Positions 47,700 to 61,000 of a stretch of DNA of 64,000 bases are shown here, one piece after another. The stretch comes from Hippophae tibetana. Taxonomy: Eukaryota > Streptophyta > Magnoliopsida > Rosales > Elaeagnaceae. The notes under the pieces were generated by a model that saw only the letters and a list, made by a program, of their open reading frames with translations, searched no databases and had not been told where the DNA came from. Each line of letters begins with the position of its first letter. Positions within the stretch are counted from its first letter, which is position 1. The stretch is from positions 34,204,802 to 34,268,801 of the forward strand of contig CM072807.1 of assembly GCA_037013495.1 (NCBI GenBank), given 5' to 3'. A program made the translations under genes and the position numbers.

Positions 47700-49016
47700 T
47701 TTATTGATATTATATGTTATAAAAATAATAAATATTTTTTGATAGAAACGATGTAGAAATCATTACAAATCGGAAAAGTAATATTCCATCGATTATTGAT
47801 TGATTATTTGGCTGTATATTGGGATCTGAAAAAGTCCCATACTTTCGTGAATCAAATTTCTTGAAACATAAGGAAAGAAGATATGGATAGCTTTTAAAAG
47901 GTCAGTTGGGCTTGTGGTAAATAGCCGTTGGCTGCTTTGCTTTCTTTATTTCAGTAAAGACTGCAAAAGTTTTATTCCAAAATATTAAAAAAAAAACTGC
48001 AAAAGCTCAAGTTGTGGAAACTTTGTCTCTCTTTTGTAAATGAAACTCTAGATCTCACAATGAAAAGTTTGATATATGATGTGGAAGAAGAAGACTTGGA
48101 TAAGACAGAATTTAAATTAAATATCAAAAGATGCATTATCTTTATAAAGTAGTATATACATTTATTTTGTTTACTTTAGAGCATTAATGAACCCTAAAAA
48201 GAATACAATTTCTAGTTTTTTTTTTCTTTTCAAAAATGACTCTTTTTACTAACCGTAGCAAATCTGAAGTACATCCAAGTTGCTTATTCCTAGTTTGATT
48301 ACTTTCTCTATCTAAGACTAAGTGATCACGCACAACTCTTTATGCCTAAAATTAAAATTGAATTACTATAATATTTAAATAAATATAATATTTTTTTTAA
48401 ACAAAAGTATAATTTTGTTTATTTTAATTATAACAAATAGTATTTTTTTGAAAAAATTACTAAACTTTAAAACGCTTCAAATTGAATTTCATTAGAAAAT
48501 TACTTCAAAAGGTACGATATCGGTGAATGTCGTAACTGTTCCGATTCTTAAGTCAATTTAAAAAAAAAAACTAATATCAAATAGAGTTTGAGTTGTGAGG
48601 TCAAGCATTAAGTTATACATATATTTTTTTATTTTTGAGTATTTATTTAAAAGTTTTTACAAATGATAAAATCGTAAATAATTAATATCGATTAATTAAT
48701 ATTTAAGTTATAATATTTAAATATTGAATTATTTAAAATATTAATCATCATTTATAAATATAAAATTGAGTTATTAATATTTATTTTGAATTAAATAACA
48801 AAATATATACTTCACTATGTAGTGATTGCAACGATTTAATTTTTCAAAGTCAACATAAACCAATCAAATAGAGCCGCACTTGATTTTTCTATTCAACATA
48901 AGCCTTCTAGGTTGCTTGGACTAGTTTTGGTATAGTAAATAGTCTAGTTATCTTACAAATGTATGGTGACTCAGTGACAGTTGGCTCGTGAGTGGCTTGA
49001 TTGAAATTTGCAATTG
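47700..49016. other. intergenic, with a dispersed repeat at 48500-48920
   Basis: 48500-48920 resembles 55910-56310 in the same orientation (CGATTAATTAATATTTAA, TATTTATTTTGAATTAAATAA and ACCAATCAAATRGRG in order). The element class is unknown. The rest has no gene or repeat I can name. Confidence 0.5.
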
Positions 49017-49021
49017 GTACT

Positions 49022-50149
49022 TGATGAGTGCTAAAAAAGCATTAAAATTATCATGATTTTATGCACATTAATTGATTAAAAATATATATATTTATATGAT
49101 TTTATCATATATTTATATAAATTTATCTTTTCGGAATCACGGATATTTTTATTGTTTTTTAAGTATTTTTGCTTAAAAATGTAACTTAAATACTCAAAAA
49201 GGAATAATGGAGTCAGTATATCATAAATATATTAAAAAATAAATGAGGAAAAGTCAACAAATATGGAAAAATTGAACAAAATAGGTCAAAAAGTCAAAAA
49301 TGTCAAAAAGGAGGAAATCGTGCACGCAGCCGCCAAACCACGTCGGCTAACACACGCAGTGCGCCCAGAAGCCTCGCGCGCCCGCGCCCATTAGCGTCCG
49401 GTCCCGCGCGCACCGCTGCCCATCTGCGCCCCAATCCGCGCGCACCACCTACCCATTGACGTCAGCTGACGTCATCTTCACCTACTACGTGTTTCCTCCA
49501 TTTTTAATCATTTTTTCACCCACTTTGTATTCCTTTCCTCACCTATAAATACCCTCATTCTCTTCATAACTAAGCACACCTCAAAACACATCTTCTCTTC
49601 TCTTTCTTTCTCTCATTTATTAGTTTTTAAGTTTTTCTTAGTTAGTTTGTCTTAGTTTTAGAGTTCTTCTCTTTTTGAGAAGAACTAGTTATGTTTTTGT
49701 AATTTATTTTCTTTTTGATTCAATAAATGGGAGTACAAATTCCGTTTGAAGTTTTCCAACAACGGGAATATCATCGAAGTACTGTAAGGATTTTATTTTC
49801 TTTATAGTTATTTTTTATGCTTTATTCTTATATGTTATATTTAATTTGTCTTTGACTAAATTTAACATTGTTGGCTGTGTGTAAACATGATATAATAATA
49901 ACGTTGTTATGCTTGCGAAATATTAAATAGGTAAAAATCTTTAAAATGAATTGATTTTATTTTTATTCAAGATTTTATATTAAGAATGTTAGAGAGAAAT
50001 ATATTATTTTTCATTACAAACTTAAAACTGAAAATTAGATTTTAAGGTTTAGTTATCTGGTCTGATTTAGAGTAGTGCTCTTTTATTGATTGGTACAATC
50101 GGTCAGTAGTTAGAGTGAAGCGCTATTTCAAAAGTTTTTATAAGAATTG
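49022..50149 (+). repeat. family A LTR, first of a head-to-tail pair, 3' truncated
   Basis: It starts TGATGAGTGCTAAAAAAGC and runs through the CpG-rich block (about 49318-49450), two adjacent TGACGTCA palindromes (49457-49464 and 49467-49474), the TATA box and AATAAA. It then stops in U5 at ATAAGAATTG and the next LTR begins at once. The bases TTG before the junction match those before the 3' LTR at 7053, so the break may lie at the end of the lost interior. Confidence 0.8.
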
Positions 50150-51634
50150 TGATGAGTGCTCAAAAAGCAATAAAATAACCATGATTTTATGCACATTAAT
50201 TGATTAAAAATATATATATTTATATGTTTTATCATATATTTATACAAATTTGTATTTTTTCGGAATCACGGGTATTTTTATTGTTTTTCAGGTATTTTAG
50301 CTTAAAAACGTAACTTAAAGACTCAAAGAGGAATACTGGAAGCAATACATCACAAATATATTAATAAATAAATAGGAAAAGGTCAACAAATATGGAAAAA
50401 TTGGACAAAATGGGTCAAAAAGGAGAAAATCGCGCCGCCGCAGCGCGCAGTAGCCCCAGTCCCACGCCAAGCTGCGCGCGCCCCTGCACACAGCGCTTGC
50501 CTTCCGCGCGCGCCCAGCTGCCCTCTGCGCGCGCCGACGCCCGTTTCGCCCCATTTTTCAAGTGCAGCCGCCCCATGACGTCATGCTGACATCATCAATG
50601 ACCTCAGCATTTACACTCCGCGTTTTTACATGTTTTAACATTTTTTCACTCACTTTTTCTCTCCATCCTCACCTATAAATACCCCTCTTCCCTTCACTTC
50701 TAAAAACACCTCAAAATACATTCTTTTCTCTCTTTCTTTCTCTCTTTTCTTAGATTTTTAGTTTTTAGCTGTTCTTAGTTAATTTCTCTTAGTTTTAGAT
50801 TTCTTCCCTTTTTGGGAAGAACTAGTTATGTTTTTGTAATTTATTAGCTTTTTGATTCAATAAATGGGAGTGCAAATTCCGATTGGAGGTTTTCCATCAA
50901 CGGGAATAGCGTCGAAGTTCTGTAAGGATTTTATTTTCTTTACAGTTATTTTTTATGCTTTATTCTTACATGTTATATTTAATTTGTTTGTGATTAAATT
51001 TAACTGTGCTGGCTGTTAATAAATATGATGTAATAATAACGTTGTTATGCTTGCGAAATATTAAATAGGTGAAAATCTCTAAAATGAATTGATTTTGTTT
51101 TTATTCAAGATTTTATATTAAGAATGTTAGAGAGAAATATATTATTTTTCATTACAAACTTAAACTTGAAAATTAGATTTTAAGGTTTAGTTATCCGGTC
51201 TGATTTAGAGTAGTGCTCTTTTATTTGTTGGTACAATCGCCCGGTAGTTAGAGTGAAGCTCTATTTCAAAAGTTTTTATAAGAATTATTATCTGAAAATG
51301 TATTGACAACATGTTTTCAGTAGTTGTTTTAAAACTTGAAAGTTAGTACTCGGATAATTAAATTCTTAGGTTTAATTTAGACACCTTGAATAAAGTTTAA
51401 ACTGTCTAACCCTACCAAATGTGTCATTTAAATGGTTCATTTTCAATCTCTTAGAAAAATGAATTAATTTAATTAACCAAATTAGTTATCAATCCCACCC
51501 ATAGGTGTTAATTGATTTGTTTAGTTAACAAAGAATATCTATCATTTTCTATGAAATGATTTGTGCACTTGCGAGAGTTTTATAAATATAAACCAAAGTA
51601 TTGGCAGCATCGAAGATCCCGATTTTGCTTATCA
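50150..51634 (+). repeat. family A LTR, second of the pair, U5 deletion
   Basis: It starts TGATGAGTGCTCAAAAAGC and ends TTGCTTATCA at 51634. It contains the CpG-rich block (about 50430-50560), TGACGTCA (50576-50583), TATA box and AATAAA. About 320 bp of U5 are missing after AAGAATATCT near 51540, compared with 13242-15091. Bases flanking the pair, GTACT before 49022 and ATACA after 51634, agree at only three of five positions, so the target duplication is doubtful. Confidence 0.8.
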
Positions 51635-51949
51635 ATACACTAAATCTTTATGCCAAAATAATCTTGAGATCACAAGCTTTCCATGGGCTATTACTATGCT
51701 TCAATAGGAGTCCCGAATGAAAATTTATGGCCTGGAAAAATTTGACGAAAATGTTAACTATGAATGTGTGACTTCTCATATATGATATCTTTTAAGCCTG
51801 ATTTTACAAGATCCACTACTAATCTGTACCCTTGGATTACTAGTTGATGGGAGGCCACTCTCACTTTTACTCATCACTTTATTTTGAAACAATAATTAGA
51901 GCTCTATAAATAGTTTTCTACTTCAACCAATTCTTCTCAAGTGGATCAC

Positions 51950-52876
51950 TAGTTGCATGAACGCTACGTAGCATCGATTGACGTGTCAAACCGATGCTAC
52001 ATGTGGGTGTAGCGTCGGTTGACGTGGTGAACCGACGCTATCCACGTAGCGTAGCGTCGGTTGATACCTGAAACTAACGCTACGTCCACGAATAGTGTTG
52101 GTTCGACACATCAACCGATGCTACGTCCTACGTGGATAGCATCGGTTGAGACCTGGAACCGACGCTACACACATGGATAGTGTCGGTTAACATGTAGAAC
52201 CGACGCTATACACGTGGATAAATTCTTTTCTTTTCTTTCTTCTCCAAACAGAAACTATTCCAAGCGTTGCATAACTCTTAAAAACCCAAAACCTCCTCCA
52301 TTTATCCTTCACTTATCCTCCACTCTTTCTCATTTTTTGGCCATCTACGACCACCATTTCCAGCGCCGGTTAGTGAGTTTTCTTCCTCTCTAACTAATCT
52401 TTTAGATCCTCTATTTTTTAAGCAATATACTCATATTTTTTTATACCCATTTCTCATTTACAAAACACCATTTTTTCTTCATTTTCTTCATTTTGTCACT
52501 TCATTTTACTCTTGTAAGTATTTTTATTATTCATATTTTTTCTGTTATTATGTGTTGTTATTTATGTGTATAAATTTTTGTATTATATATGTAAGTTTGT
52601 ATTATAAACATCAGGAGAAGAATACACCATGATATTTTTTCTGCTATTAATTAATATTTGATTTTTCAATTATTTGTATTATTTAAACTATTTGTTAAAC
52701 TGATTTTGGTTTTTTTCTACTCGAATATAAGTTTTTATTTGAGTATAATATAAAATGAGTAAATTTAAAAATAAAAATAAAAAAATTAAAGTCGGTTCAC
52801 TGTGTGAACCGACTTTAAATTTTATGTAATTTCATTTAAAGTCGGTTAAAAATCGACTTTAATGCCTTTTTTTGTA
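51950..52876 (+). mobile_element. CACTA-like element end with subterminal repeats
   Basis: 51960-52215 is an array of GTAGCGTCGGTTGA and GAACCGACGCTA words in both orientations. 52250-52560 matches 44500-44720 in reverse complement. The right end has paired AAAGTCGGTT/AACCGACTTT repeats and stops in CCTTTTTTTGTAGTA at 52876, the complement of TACTACAAAAAAAGG, like the terminus at 31104. A TA-rich, gene-free interior suggests a short deletion derivative. Confidence 0.6.
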
Positions 52877-52884
52877 GTATTGTT

Positions 52885-53640
52885 GGGACAGTAAACTAGT
52901 TAGGAGATCTAGTTGCCCAATCGATTAAGAAGTATAGTGACCAACCACACACAATCTAGCATAACGTCCAACCAAACCAATGGTATGGAGTTGGTCGATG
53001 CTCCCTTTTTCAGAGGTAAAGGTGGATTCAATGGTGCTGGTGACAACTGTTCTTGTTTGGAGCTCCGGTCTAATTCCCCTTCTCTTCGTGACATCGTCAT
53101 TTCATTTGGACCTTCTAGTTCTATTACTGATGAGAGCATTCTCAAAGGCATACCAGACTTTAAACCTGAGTGCGAGGTTGAGTCCTTAGTGGCAATCACT
53201 ACAAAATCCATTGTGGATAAGCTGAGAGAGATGTTTGAGATTCCTAATTGAATTTTTATCATTGTTCTTAAGGATTATATTACTCCTACAAATCCTCTTC
53301 TAAGACGAATCACAATCTTCATAGATCAACCCTTTACTGGTCTTAGGTTCCCATTTCCACCATTGGTTCAAAAAAATCTCTATAGAATAGGAGCACCACC
53401 GGGATAATTTTGGGAGAATTTATATGTCCTACTACATCTTTTGGAAAGAATATGGTAGAGAGATGACACTGGTAGAGTTTTGACAACTGTATTATCTACA
53501 AACATTGAATGGATACTGGTTCAGTGTCACTCAACAATTGCAGATTCATTGAGGATTTTTCGACGTCTAACAATGGTTGGCATCTCACATAGTTCATCAC
53601 CATTTGTGCTTATGATGTGGTGTGTCTTGTGAACTTTTTA
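52885..53640 (+). pseudogene. retrotransposon or transposon protein fragment
   Basis: One frame reads MELVDAPFFRGKGGFNGAG and onward to LREMFEIPN (52987-53251), then with stops FIDQPFTGLRFPFPPLVQK, YRIGAPPG and YVLLHLLERIW. The latter string resembles the plant 'putative gypsy type transposon' domain (PF04195-like). The first 270 bp recur at 45203-45480. The identification is weak. Confidence 0.4.
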
Positions 53641-53654
53641 CTATGTGAAGCACA

Positions 53655-55138
53655 AATTTCTATAAGAGATCATAAGTGCACGAATCACCTATAGTAAGTA
53701 ACAAGTATATCCTTATGGTCGATCTTCAAGGAGTTGCAATAATTTTACAAAAAAAATTACTTTTCTTTAAAACTTAAACAAACTATGAATGAAAATAAAA
53801 CCTAAACACTAACACAATAAATTTTTTGATAATTCTAAAATAATAACAAATAATTAAATATAGACTCAACTGAAAATAAAATCAAGACATATTTACAATT
53901 ATAAATCAATGGAGGACTTATAAAAAGTTTAGCTAGTTAACCATGCTGAAAGATTTAGGTAAATGAAAGTATAATCTAAAAATTATTAGTTTTCCTTAAA
54001 ATACAAATACTCCTATGATCTTGGTTATTTTTTTTGTTAATCAACCAATTAATGTTCTATGATCAGGATGTTTAACAGATTGATTAAATTATGCCCTAGG
54101 AAAATACAACCGTTTAAATCAATGCAATGGTCAAGTCATCAATTTAAATTCTTGTTCAAGTTCTTCAAATTAAATCTATATGATGTGTCTAAAACCTAAT
54201 TCTTAAATTTTCAATCTATGTATGAAGAATAAATGTCCAATAAATTATTCATAAATAAATATTTTAACGAACTTTGAATCAAAAAATAATCGTTATTTAA
54301 TTAATTATAAAAATATTCATCTAATAATCTAAACAACCATGATAACAAAGATAAATTCTCATAGTTAAAATTGACCAGACATGCTTAGATTAAAATCCAT
54401 GATCATATAAAAATAAGCATGCATCCAAGAAAATAAAGAGAAGATTAATCTAGAAATAAAAGATCCTAATTAGTTCTAAATACCAACAATGGATGGATGA
54501 TATTTCTTGCTTCAAAGTATGTAATCTTGATCTTCAAAGGACTCTTGAATTTTTAGAGATCTTCTCTTCTCTTCTTGGATATGTAAAAACTCCTAAAAAG
54601 CTGCCACTTTTTTGTTCTAAGTCTATCTATAATGTATATGTCAATCTTTATTGACCAAATGAGCTAAAAACATTATTTACAAGTAAAATACCATATAGTG
54701 GTTGGGGTCACAAATTCAATACACGAGTGGTGGTATAATAATTTTTCTACCACAACGCACAATGTTTAATGCCCCTGTAGAAAATTCGAAGAGGTTCATA
54801 CTACGGTACACTATTTCTTTCACCACAGCATACAATGTTTGTGTTGAATTTTATTGTGCCCTTTACATAGTAGTTAATTCTTGATGTAATACTTACATGC
54901 CTTAGTCTTTTTCATTCTTTGGGTGCTATTTAAGTGCTCCAAGCGTTGTGTCCTTATGTGTTGGTATTATTTATCTCTTTTGAAGTTAAAACACCAAAAA
55001 TACATCAAAACATACTTATGATTTCGAAAAAAATAGATTTGCATAAATAATCAAATAAAAATTCTATAATCAAACCTATTCATTCCTAATAATTATATTA
55101 AAAATTACAAAATATGAGTTATTTTCAAGCACTTATGA
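53655..55138 (-). repeat. family B LTR, minus orientation
   Basis: On the minus strand it begins ATAAGTGCTTGAAAATAACT near 55138 and ends near GATTCGTGCACTTATGATC. The GATTCGTGCACTT word and the preceding GATCGACC..ATACTT also occur near the end of family A, so the two families are related. It is collinear with 40177-42935. No target duplication was found. Confidence 0.65.
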
Positions 55139-55910
55139 CGACTCCTAACCAGCTTCTTGCTAGTCTATAACAAGTGAAGTGATCTAAAAGCCTAAAGAAA
55201 ACATAAATAACTAAACTAAACTATACTAACATAAATCATTTTTATAGATTGACACGGTTGCATTTAGTATATGCAACAAGCCTTTAAATCCCTAGGTAAT
55301 CCTAGTAGAGAAGTCAAAGTCTCGTGAGGGCTTCTAATGATAATACCTACAAACATCTTAATATGCAAAAACTAAAACTAAAAAGATTAATAACAAAAAT
55401 AAAAAAATTGAATCAATAAAAATTCTCATGCTTTAGTTTCTTTTCAGTTCATAATTAAAATTTCAATCACAAGTTCATTCACACATCTCAAAGGATCAAA
55501 GTTCATCATTTAATCAACTATACATCACAAATTCATGCCCTATTACTAGAACATATCAACACTCACTCACCCAATCATAGTGTTAGGAATTTAAATTCAC
55601 TTCAACTCTAACCCTCACAACATATACTTTTAATTTCAATCGCTAATATTTATAAACAAGAAAGAATCAAATGTGCATAATATATATCTTATGAAAGGAA
55701 ACACGTTATTAGTAAAGAATTGAATGAAGAACATGACGAATAGAGCGAAGGACACAAATAACACTTTGAGTGTTCTTGAGTTTTTATAGGCTCAATCGAT
55801 TGAACAACAAATTTCTTTCTCATAAACAGTGCTAGATGTTGAAGCTAATTTATGTTAGGTAGCATTCTCTAGACACGTAGATCTATAAATCACTTGAAAA
55901 TCACGTTAGA
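55139..55910 (-). other. family B element interior, non-coding
   Basis: It begins with the same CCTAACCAGCTTCTTGCTAG block found beside the LTRs at 7053 and 15513. It keeps the GGTTGCATTTAG and AAGCCTTTAAA words. No coding frame. Confidence 0.55.
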
Positions 55911-56310
55911 AAGGCAATACTAGTGGGTGTCATATTCGCTCCGATGCTTAAATTAATTTTTGAAAGAAAAGCTAAAATCATAGGAACTTTGAGTGGTGAG
56001 CTCAATCGTTACGTTATGTTTCTATTTTTAAGGACCAACTTAAAGGTTTTGGCGAATGACATAATCATAAATAACTAATATCGATTAATTAATATTTAAA
56101 TATTGAATAAATTAATGTTTAATTATTTAGAATATTAATGACATTCTATAAATATAGATTCAGTACTTAATATTTATTTTGAATTAAATAATAATAAATA
56201 TATCTAATTGTGCGCTAATTGTAATAATTTAATTTTTCAAAATTGACATGTACCAATCAAATGGGGTCATATGTACCTATTGATTTTCCTATCACACAAG
56301 TACGCATCAT
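55910..56310. repeat. dispersed repeat shared with 48500-48920
   Basis: Both copies run in the same orientation with scattered substitutions and small gaps. Class unknown; it may belong to the interior of the family B-type element. Confidence 0.55.
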
Positions 56311-56658
56311 TAGTTTATCAAAAATTAAATGAATATTTTTAATGGTAATGATACCTATGTAAACTTCTATTTTTTAAATTTTTTGAAAAATTTAATGGAA
56401 ACAATACTTATGTAAGAATAATTGAATATTGGTAGTAATTTTGTCACATGATAACGTTTTGTAGTATTTTTGTAGCAAGTTCCATAGTGAAAAAAATTTA
56501 TTTACTATTTTAAAAAAGATGTCAATTTTTTGTTGATATCTTGAATGTTATTAGTCCAATAGAAGAAAAAAGTTGATCCTTAGTAAAAACAAATCTTGCC
56601 ATCTTAGATTTAAAATGAGTCAAACTAAATGCATTATTGTTATTATAAACTAGTGTCT

Positions 56659-58030
56659 TGATAACTCTATGAAAATAGAGTTATTAGTACACTTTTTTAC
56701 TTAATATCTACTTTTTTTATTTAATAAATAATATTTTTATGGTCAAAAAAATAAAATATAAACTTTTTAGTGAAAGGGGATGAAAGTATAATTTTTGGAA
56801 TTTTTTGAGATTTTTTTATGAATTTTTAACGTAGGACCAATCAGAAGCTACCATGTGGCACGCCACCCAAACAGAGGGGTTGACTGGGAAAGCCACACGG
56901 ATGCCACGCAAGCACAGAGAGCGAATCACGTTGCGTCACGTGTGAGGAGGACGAAACACGCGCTATTTGTCAGCAAGACGTTCAATCCGAGTTCGGAAAT
57001 CGGTGAACGTGCACATGTCACCACGCCATTCCTCTGTGCATTCCACTCGTGCGCCATGCCATCCTTTCCCGCGAATCACATAGTGCCACGTGCTGCTGAC
57101 TTGGCTATCGTTGACTCTGACCGGTCTCCCCTACCACGCGTCACTCCCTGATTTGCCCAATGAATTTCGGATGCCATATGTCACGCTATGATTGGCTAAA
57201 ATTGTTAGTTTTGCTTGTTTTGATCGTAGCCCTTGATTTGAAGTTGATCGGATGGTCCAAATTGTACCTGAGCCTTATTTAAGTCCCTAATTACTCCATA
57301 AACCCTAATGAGCCTCCATTAGCATAATTTTGGTCAATTTTTAGAGCTAAAAAAAAGGAAAAATACAGAAAAAGTGAAAGAACGACACAATTTTGGTGGA
57401 GATTCAAGAGATTGATTGTATTTCTTTTTCTACTCTTTTTTTTTATTAATTTTATGTCTTTCTTTATGAAAAATATGATCTTTATGAACACAATTATGTG
57501 TAATTAATTTATTAATATATGGATCTTATGAATCCAATTTTCACCATGCGATGATCTAATATTTTTTCTCAATTATAATATTAATTTAATTATATTATTT
57601 AATCTGATTTTTATGCTATTAATTGTTTGGCCAACAATTTATCTATAGAGGCAATTAAATAGATTTGAGAAAATTATTTAATTGTTTGTCTTGATTAAAT
57701 AACATGCATAGTTTCTAGGTAGAGATGTATGATTCTTATGTATGTGATCTATAATTAATGAACTTAATGAATAGTATGCAATTTAATTGACATAAGAGTG
57801 TGATTAAATTAATTACTATATGGTGTGTAGTTTACTTGAGAGAGGAATACATGCTAGGTTAGAATCAATTGATCATGTAATTAATTGGGAAGATTTTAAT
57901 GATTCGCATGTTTAAAAAATTGGGGGATTAAGTATTCCTAGATATTTTCTCATATATATTTTTAGTCACAAAATCTAATTTAATTAATTATTGCTATTTA
58001 TTTTTAGTTATTTTAATTTTGCTTTCTGTC
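56659..58030 (+). repeat. family D LTR, 3' truncated
   Basis: It begins TGATAACTCTATG and is collinear with the solo LTR at 10046-11563 until about 58030; the last 140 bp of the family are missing. The start hairpin is kept (AACTCTAT/ATAGAGTT). The GC-richer part (56850-57200) gives the 98-codon frame at 56855-57151, which aligns with the frame at 11067-11369 but is not a known protein. A TATTTAAG box lies near 57276. Confidence 0.75.
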
Positions 58031-61000
58031 AATCATTTCTTGCAAAGTGTCATTGTAAACCTAACTAGAATTAAATTACCTTTTTGCAACTTATATAATT
58101 ATTATTCTTTAAAAATATGAAAGAAAAGATATTGAGATAAGTAAAAGAAAATATAATGGTTTTTAAGAGATGAGAAAAAAAAACATATATATGTTGCATT
58201 TAAATGACAAGAAAACAATTAAAGAAGATTATTTGCAAACATTTATTAGCACGTCACTAGTTATGTGTAGAATGATTAGTGAAAAATTTGCCTTTATCAT
58301 TCTAAATGATTCTAAAAATAGTTATAGTTTATTATAAATATTGGATTAACTGATTTAAAATTTAAGGAGAGAATTTTTACAAAAATCTAGACCAAACTTT
58401 AGCATAGTAGAGTCCCACTACCCTCCGTTCCTAATATGTATATATACAAGAAAACACAAGTTTGCACCCTGTATGTCGTGTAAAGTGTTAGTATTATTAA
58501 AAAAAATCACTTCTATAATTTTAAAATAAAAAATATGAGTGTAAATTTATGTATTATTAATATTCTTGTATATAAAAATTAGTTATTTTTTAAAGTATTA
58601 TCATATACATTAAGTTACCAAAAATGCTAAGAATACATGTATTTGTACTCAAACTAATTTTAACATGTTACTTAATGATGAGCATGTGATGCGTTACGAC
58701 GATTATATTAATAACCATAATCATCTCATTTTAATTTTAAGTACATTTATATAATAACCATCAATTATAAAGAGGTAGTATTTTCTTTACTTTTTAACCA
58801 CTTTTTTTTTTAATTTTTTTAACATTTATTCAAAAATATATTTAGTTTAAAAATTAAATATTAAAATAATTTTCATTTTACTGTCTTACTTAAAATATTG
58901 ACATATTTTTAAATAAAAGTAAAAATAAATAAAATTTAATTTAATTATTTTAAATATTGTGCATTTTATAATTAAAAATATAATTTTCCTTATAATTATA
59001 TGTATAAAAAAATATCAATATATGTCAATTTCGATTTAATAAAGTTTCAGTATTATAATAATCATCCACGTCTCACATTTTATTGATTATTGTTATATTT
59101 TAAAAAAAATTGAATTTTTATTAATAACCATAAATTCAATTATTCATAATTAAAATATACATATATAATATTATGTGACAAAATAATTTTTAAGATAGAA
59201 AAGTTATTCACTTAAAAAAATTATATCTACTATATTATAATTGAATTGAGTGTGAATGAATGTAAATATTTTTTAAATTATTATATATATAAAATTAAAA
59301 ATATAAAATATTAAAAAATAATTATATTTTGAAATATACATATCATAATTTTTTATAATGATATTGTTACAATAATTTTTATTACTATAATAAAAATATA
59401 TAAATTATCTATTATATTTTTTATCTTAATTATATTTTAATTATATTATTATTATTAATAAAAAAATATTATAATAATAATAAATTTAATTGTAATAATA
59501 TTATCAATTTTTTTCGTACTTTATTTTACCGTAAAGTTGTTGGAGATGACCGGTCAAAAAGAACGATCGGCATGAAAGTTGACGAGAGTATATGGTGTTG
59601 CTTTTAATCATTGTTTGGTCGTTAAATTCGATCCATTGAAAGCATTCAAAGAATTGGAGAGATTCCTCATTGGACACATGGTGAAACCGGCGACTACTAC
59701 GTGGTTATAGTTGTAGTTTTTTTGGGAAGCATTTTTACGAGGAAAGAAATTGATATATTTAAAATAATAAATTATTTATTTTTTAAAAATGAACTTTGGT
59801 TTTTTAACAGAGATTATTGTTTTTTTGAAAATAAAGTTTTACTAGATAAGAGAATAATGGACACATTATCTCTTAGTTATTTAAGTTATAATAATTTAAT
59901 ATATTTATTATTATTTTTAATAATTTAATAATTTTGTTATGGAAAAATAACATTAAAAAGATAAATAATCGAATATATATTTTTTATTTTTATTTTATCA
60001 ATTTTATAGTTATTGTTTTCTATTGTTAAAGATAGTATATAAAAGTTATTTCTCAAAAATAGTTAGGAAAATATGAGAAAAAAGTATAATGTCACAAAAA
60101 TAATCAATTTTTTTTATTTTGATGTTTTTTTTTAAACAACTATCTTAACGTATCAAAATAGTTTGCTATCATCCACCCTTAAAATGACTTTGAAAATTAA
60201 AAAAATTATTTACCATTTAAGAAAATTTTGACACATACATACCATACATTTATCATTTTTTTAATAGAGTTGGTTTTATACCGAATGAATTATGCCTTTG
60301 GGAGAAAAAAAATTAAAAAGCACTTCTAATTATTTGGAAAAAAAATTCTAAAATTAATTAAGTTTATTGTAGTTAATAAAATAATCCTAATATTATTGAT
60401 AATGGTGTAGCAAAGTTAACAACTTAGAATGTTGCTTTGAGAAAAGAATTTCATACTTTTAATGGGTACCATTATTTTAAAAATATGTGATTCTTTCAAA
60501 AATAAAGAATTTTTTTTTTATAATTACGTTACTCATATAAATATAATTGAGCTTCGAACCTATCTTTATATGTCTAAATTGCATACTGTTGAACTATAAT
60601 TAATTAGCATTAAATTTACTTATAAAAAAAATCACCTTGCTAAATGTGGGTACTGTGATATTATTATTAATGATAGTACTTCAGGTTTTGATATGGAATT
60701 CAAAATAAAATGTTTTTAACTCTAAATATGTTGTTCTTGTTGACTTAAACCCCGGTTTCTCCGTCCTCTCTATTCTCTTGTTTCTTTTTTTCATTTTCAG
60801 TTCATCTACTTCTCCCGTTTCTCTACTATAGCTTACATACATGTTAGGGATAGAACTCCCATAAAAGAGTAATATATATATAGGTTGTGCTGTATAAATA
60901 ATCTATTATCATTGTTATAATGATTTTATGTCAGATCTAGTTTTATAAATATCATATCTAGTGTATCTTTATATCTACGATTATTGTGAATGAAGTTTTT

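Noticed and set aside
59520-59928. Possible small gene at 59520-59928
   Set aside because: Composition is a little more balanced and a frame is open at 59701-59928, but there is no motif, no splice-site support and no similar copy in the window.
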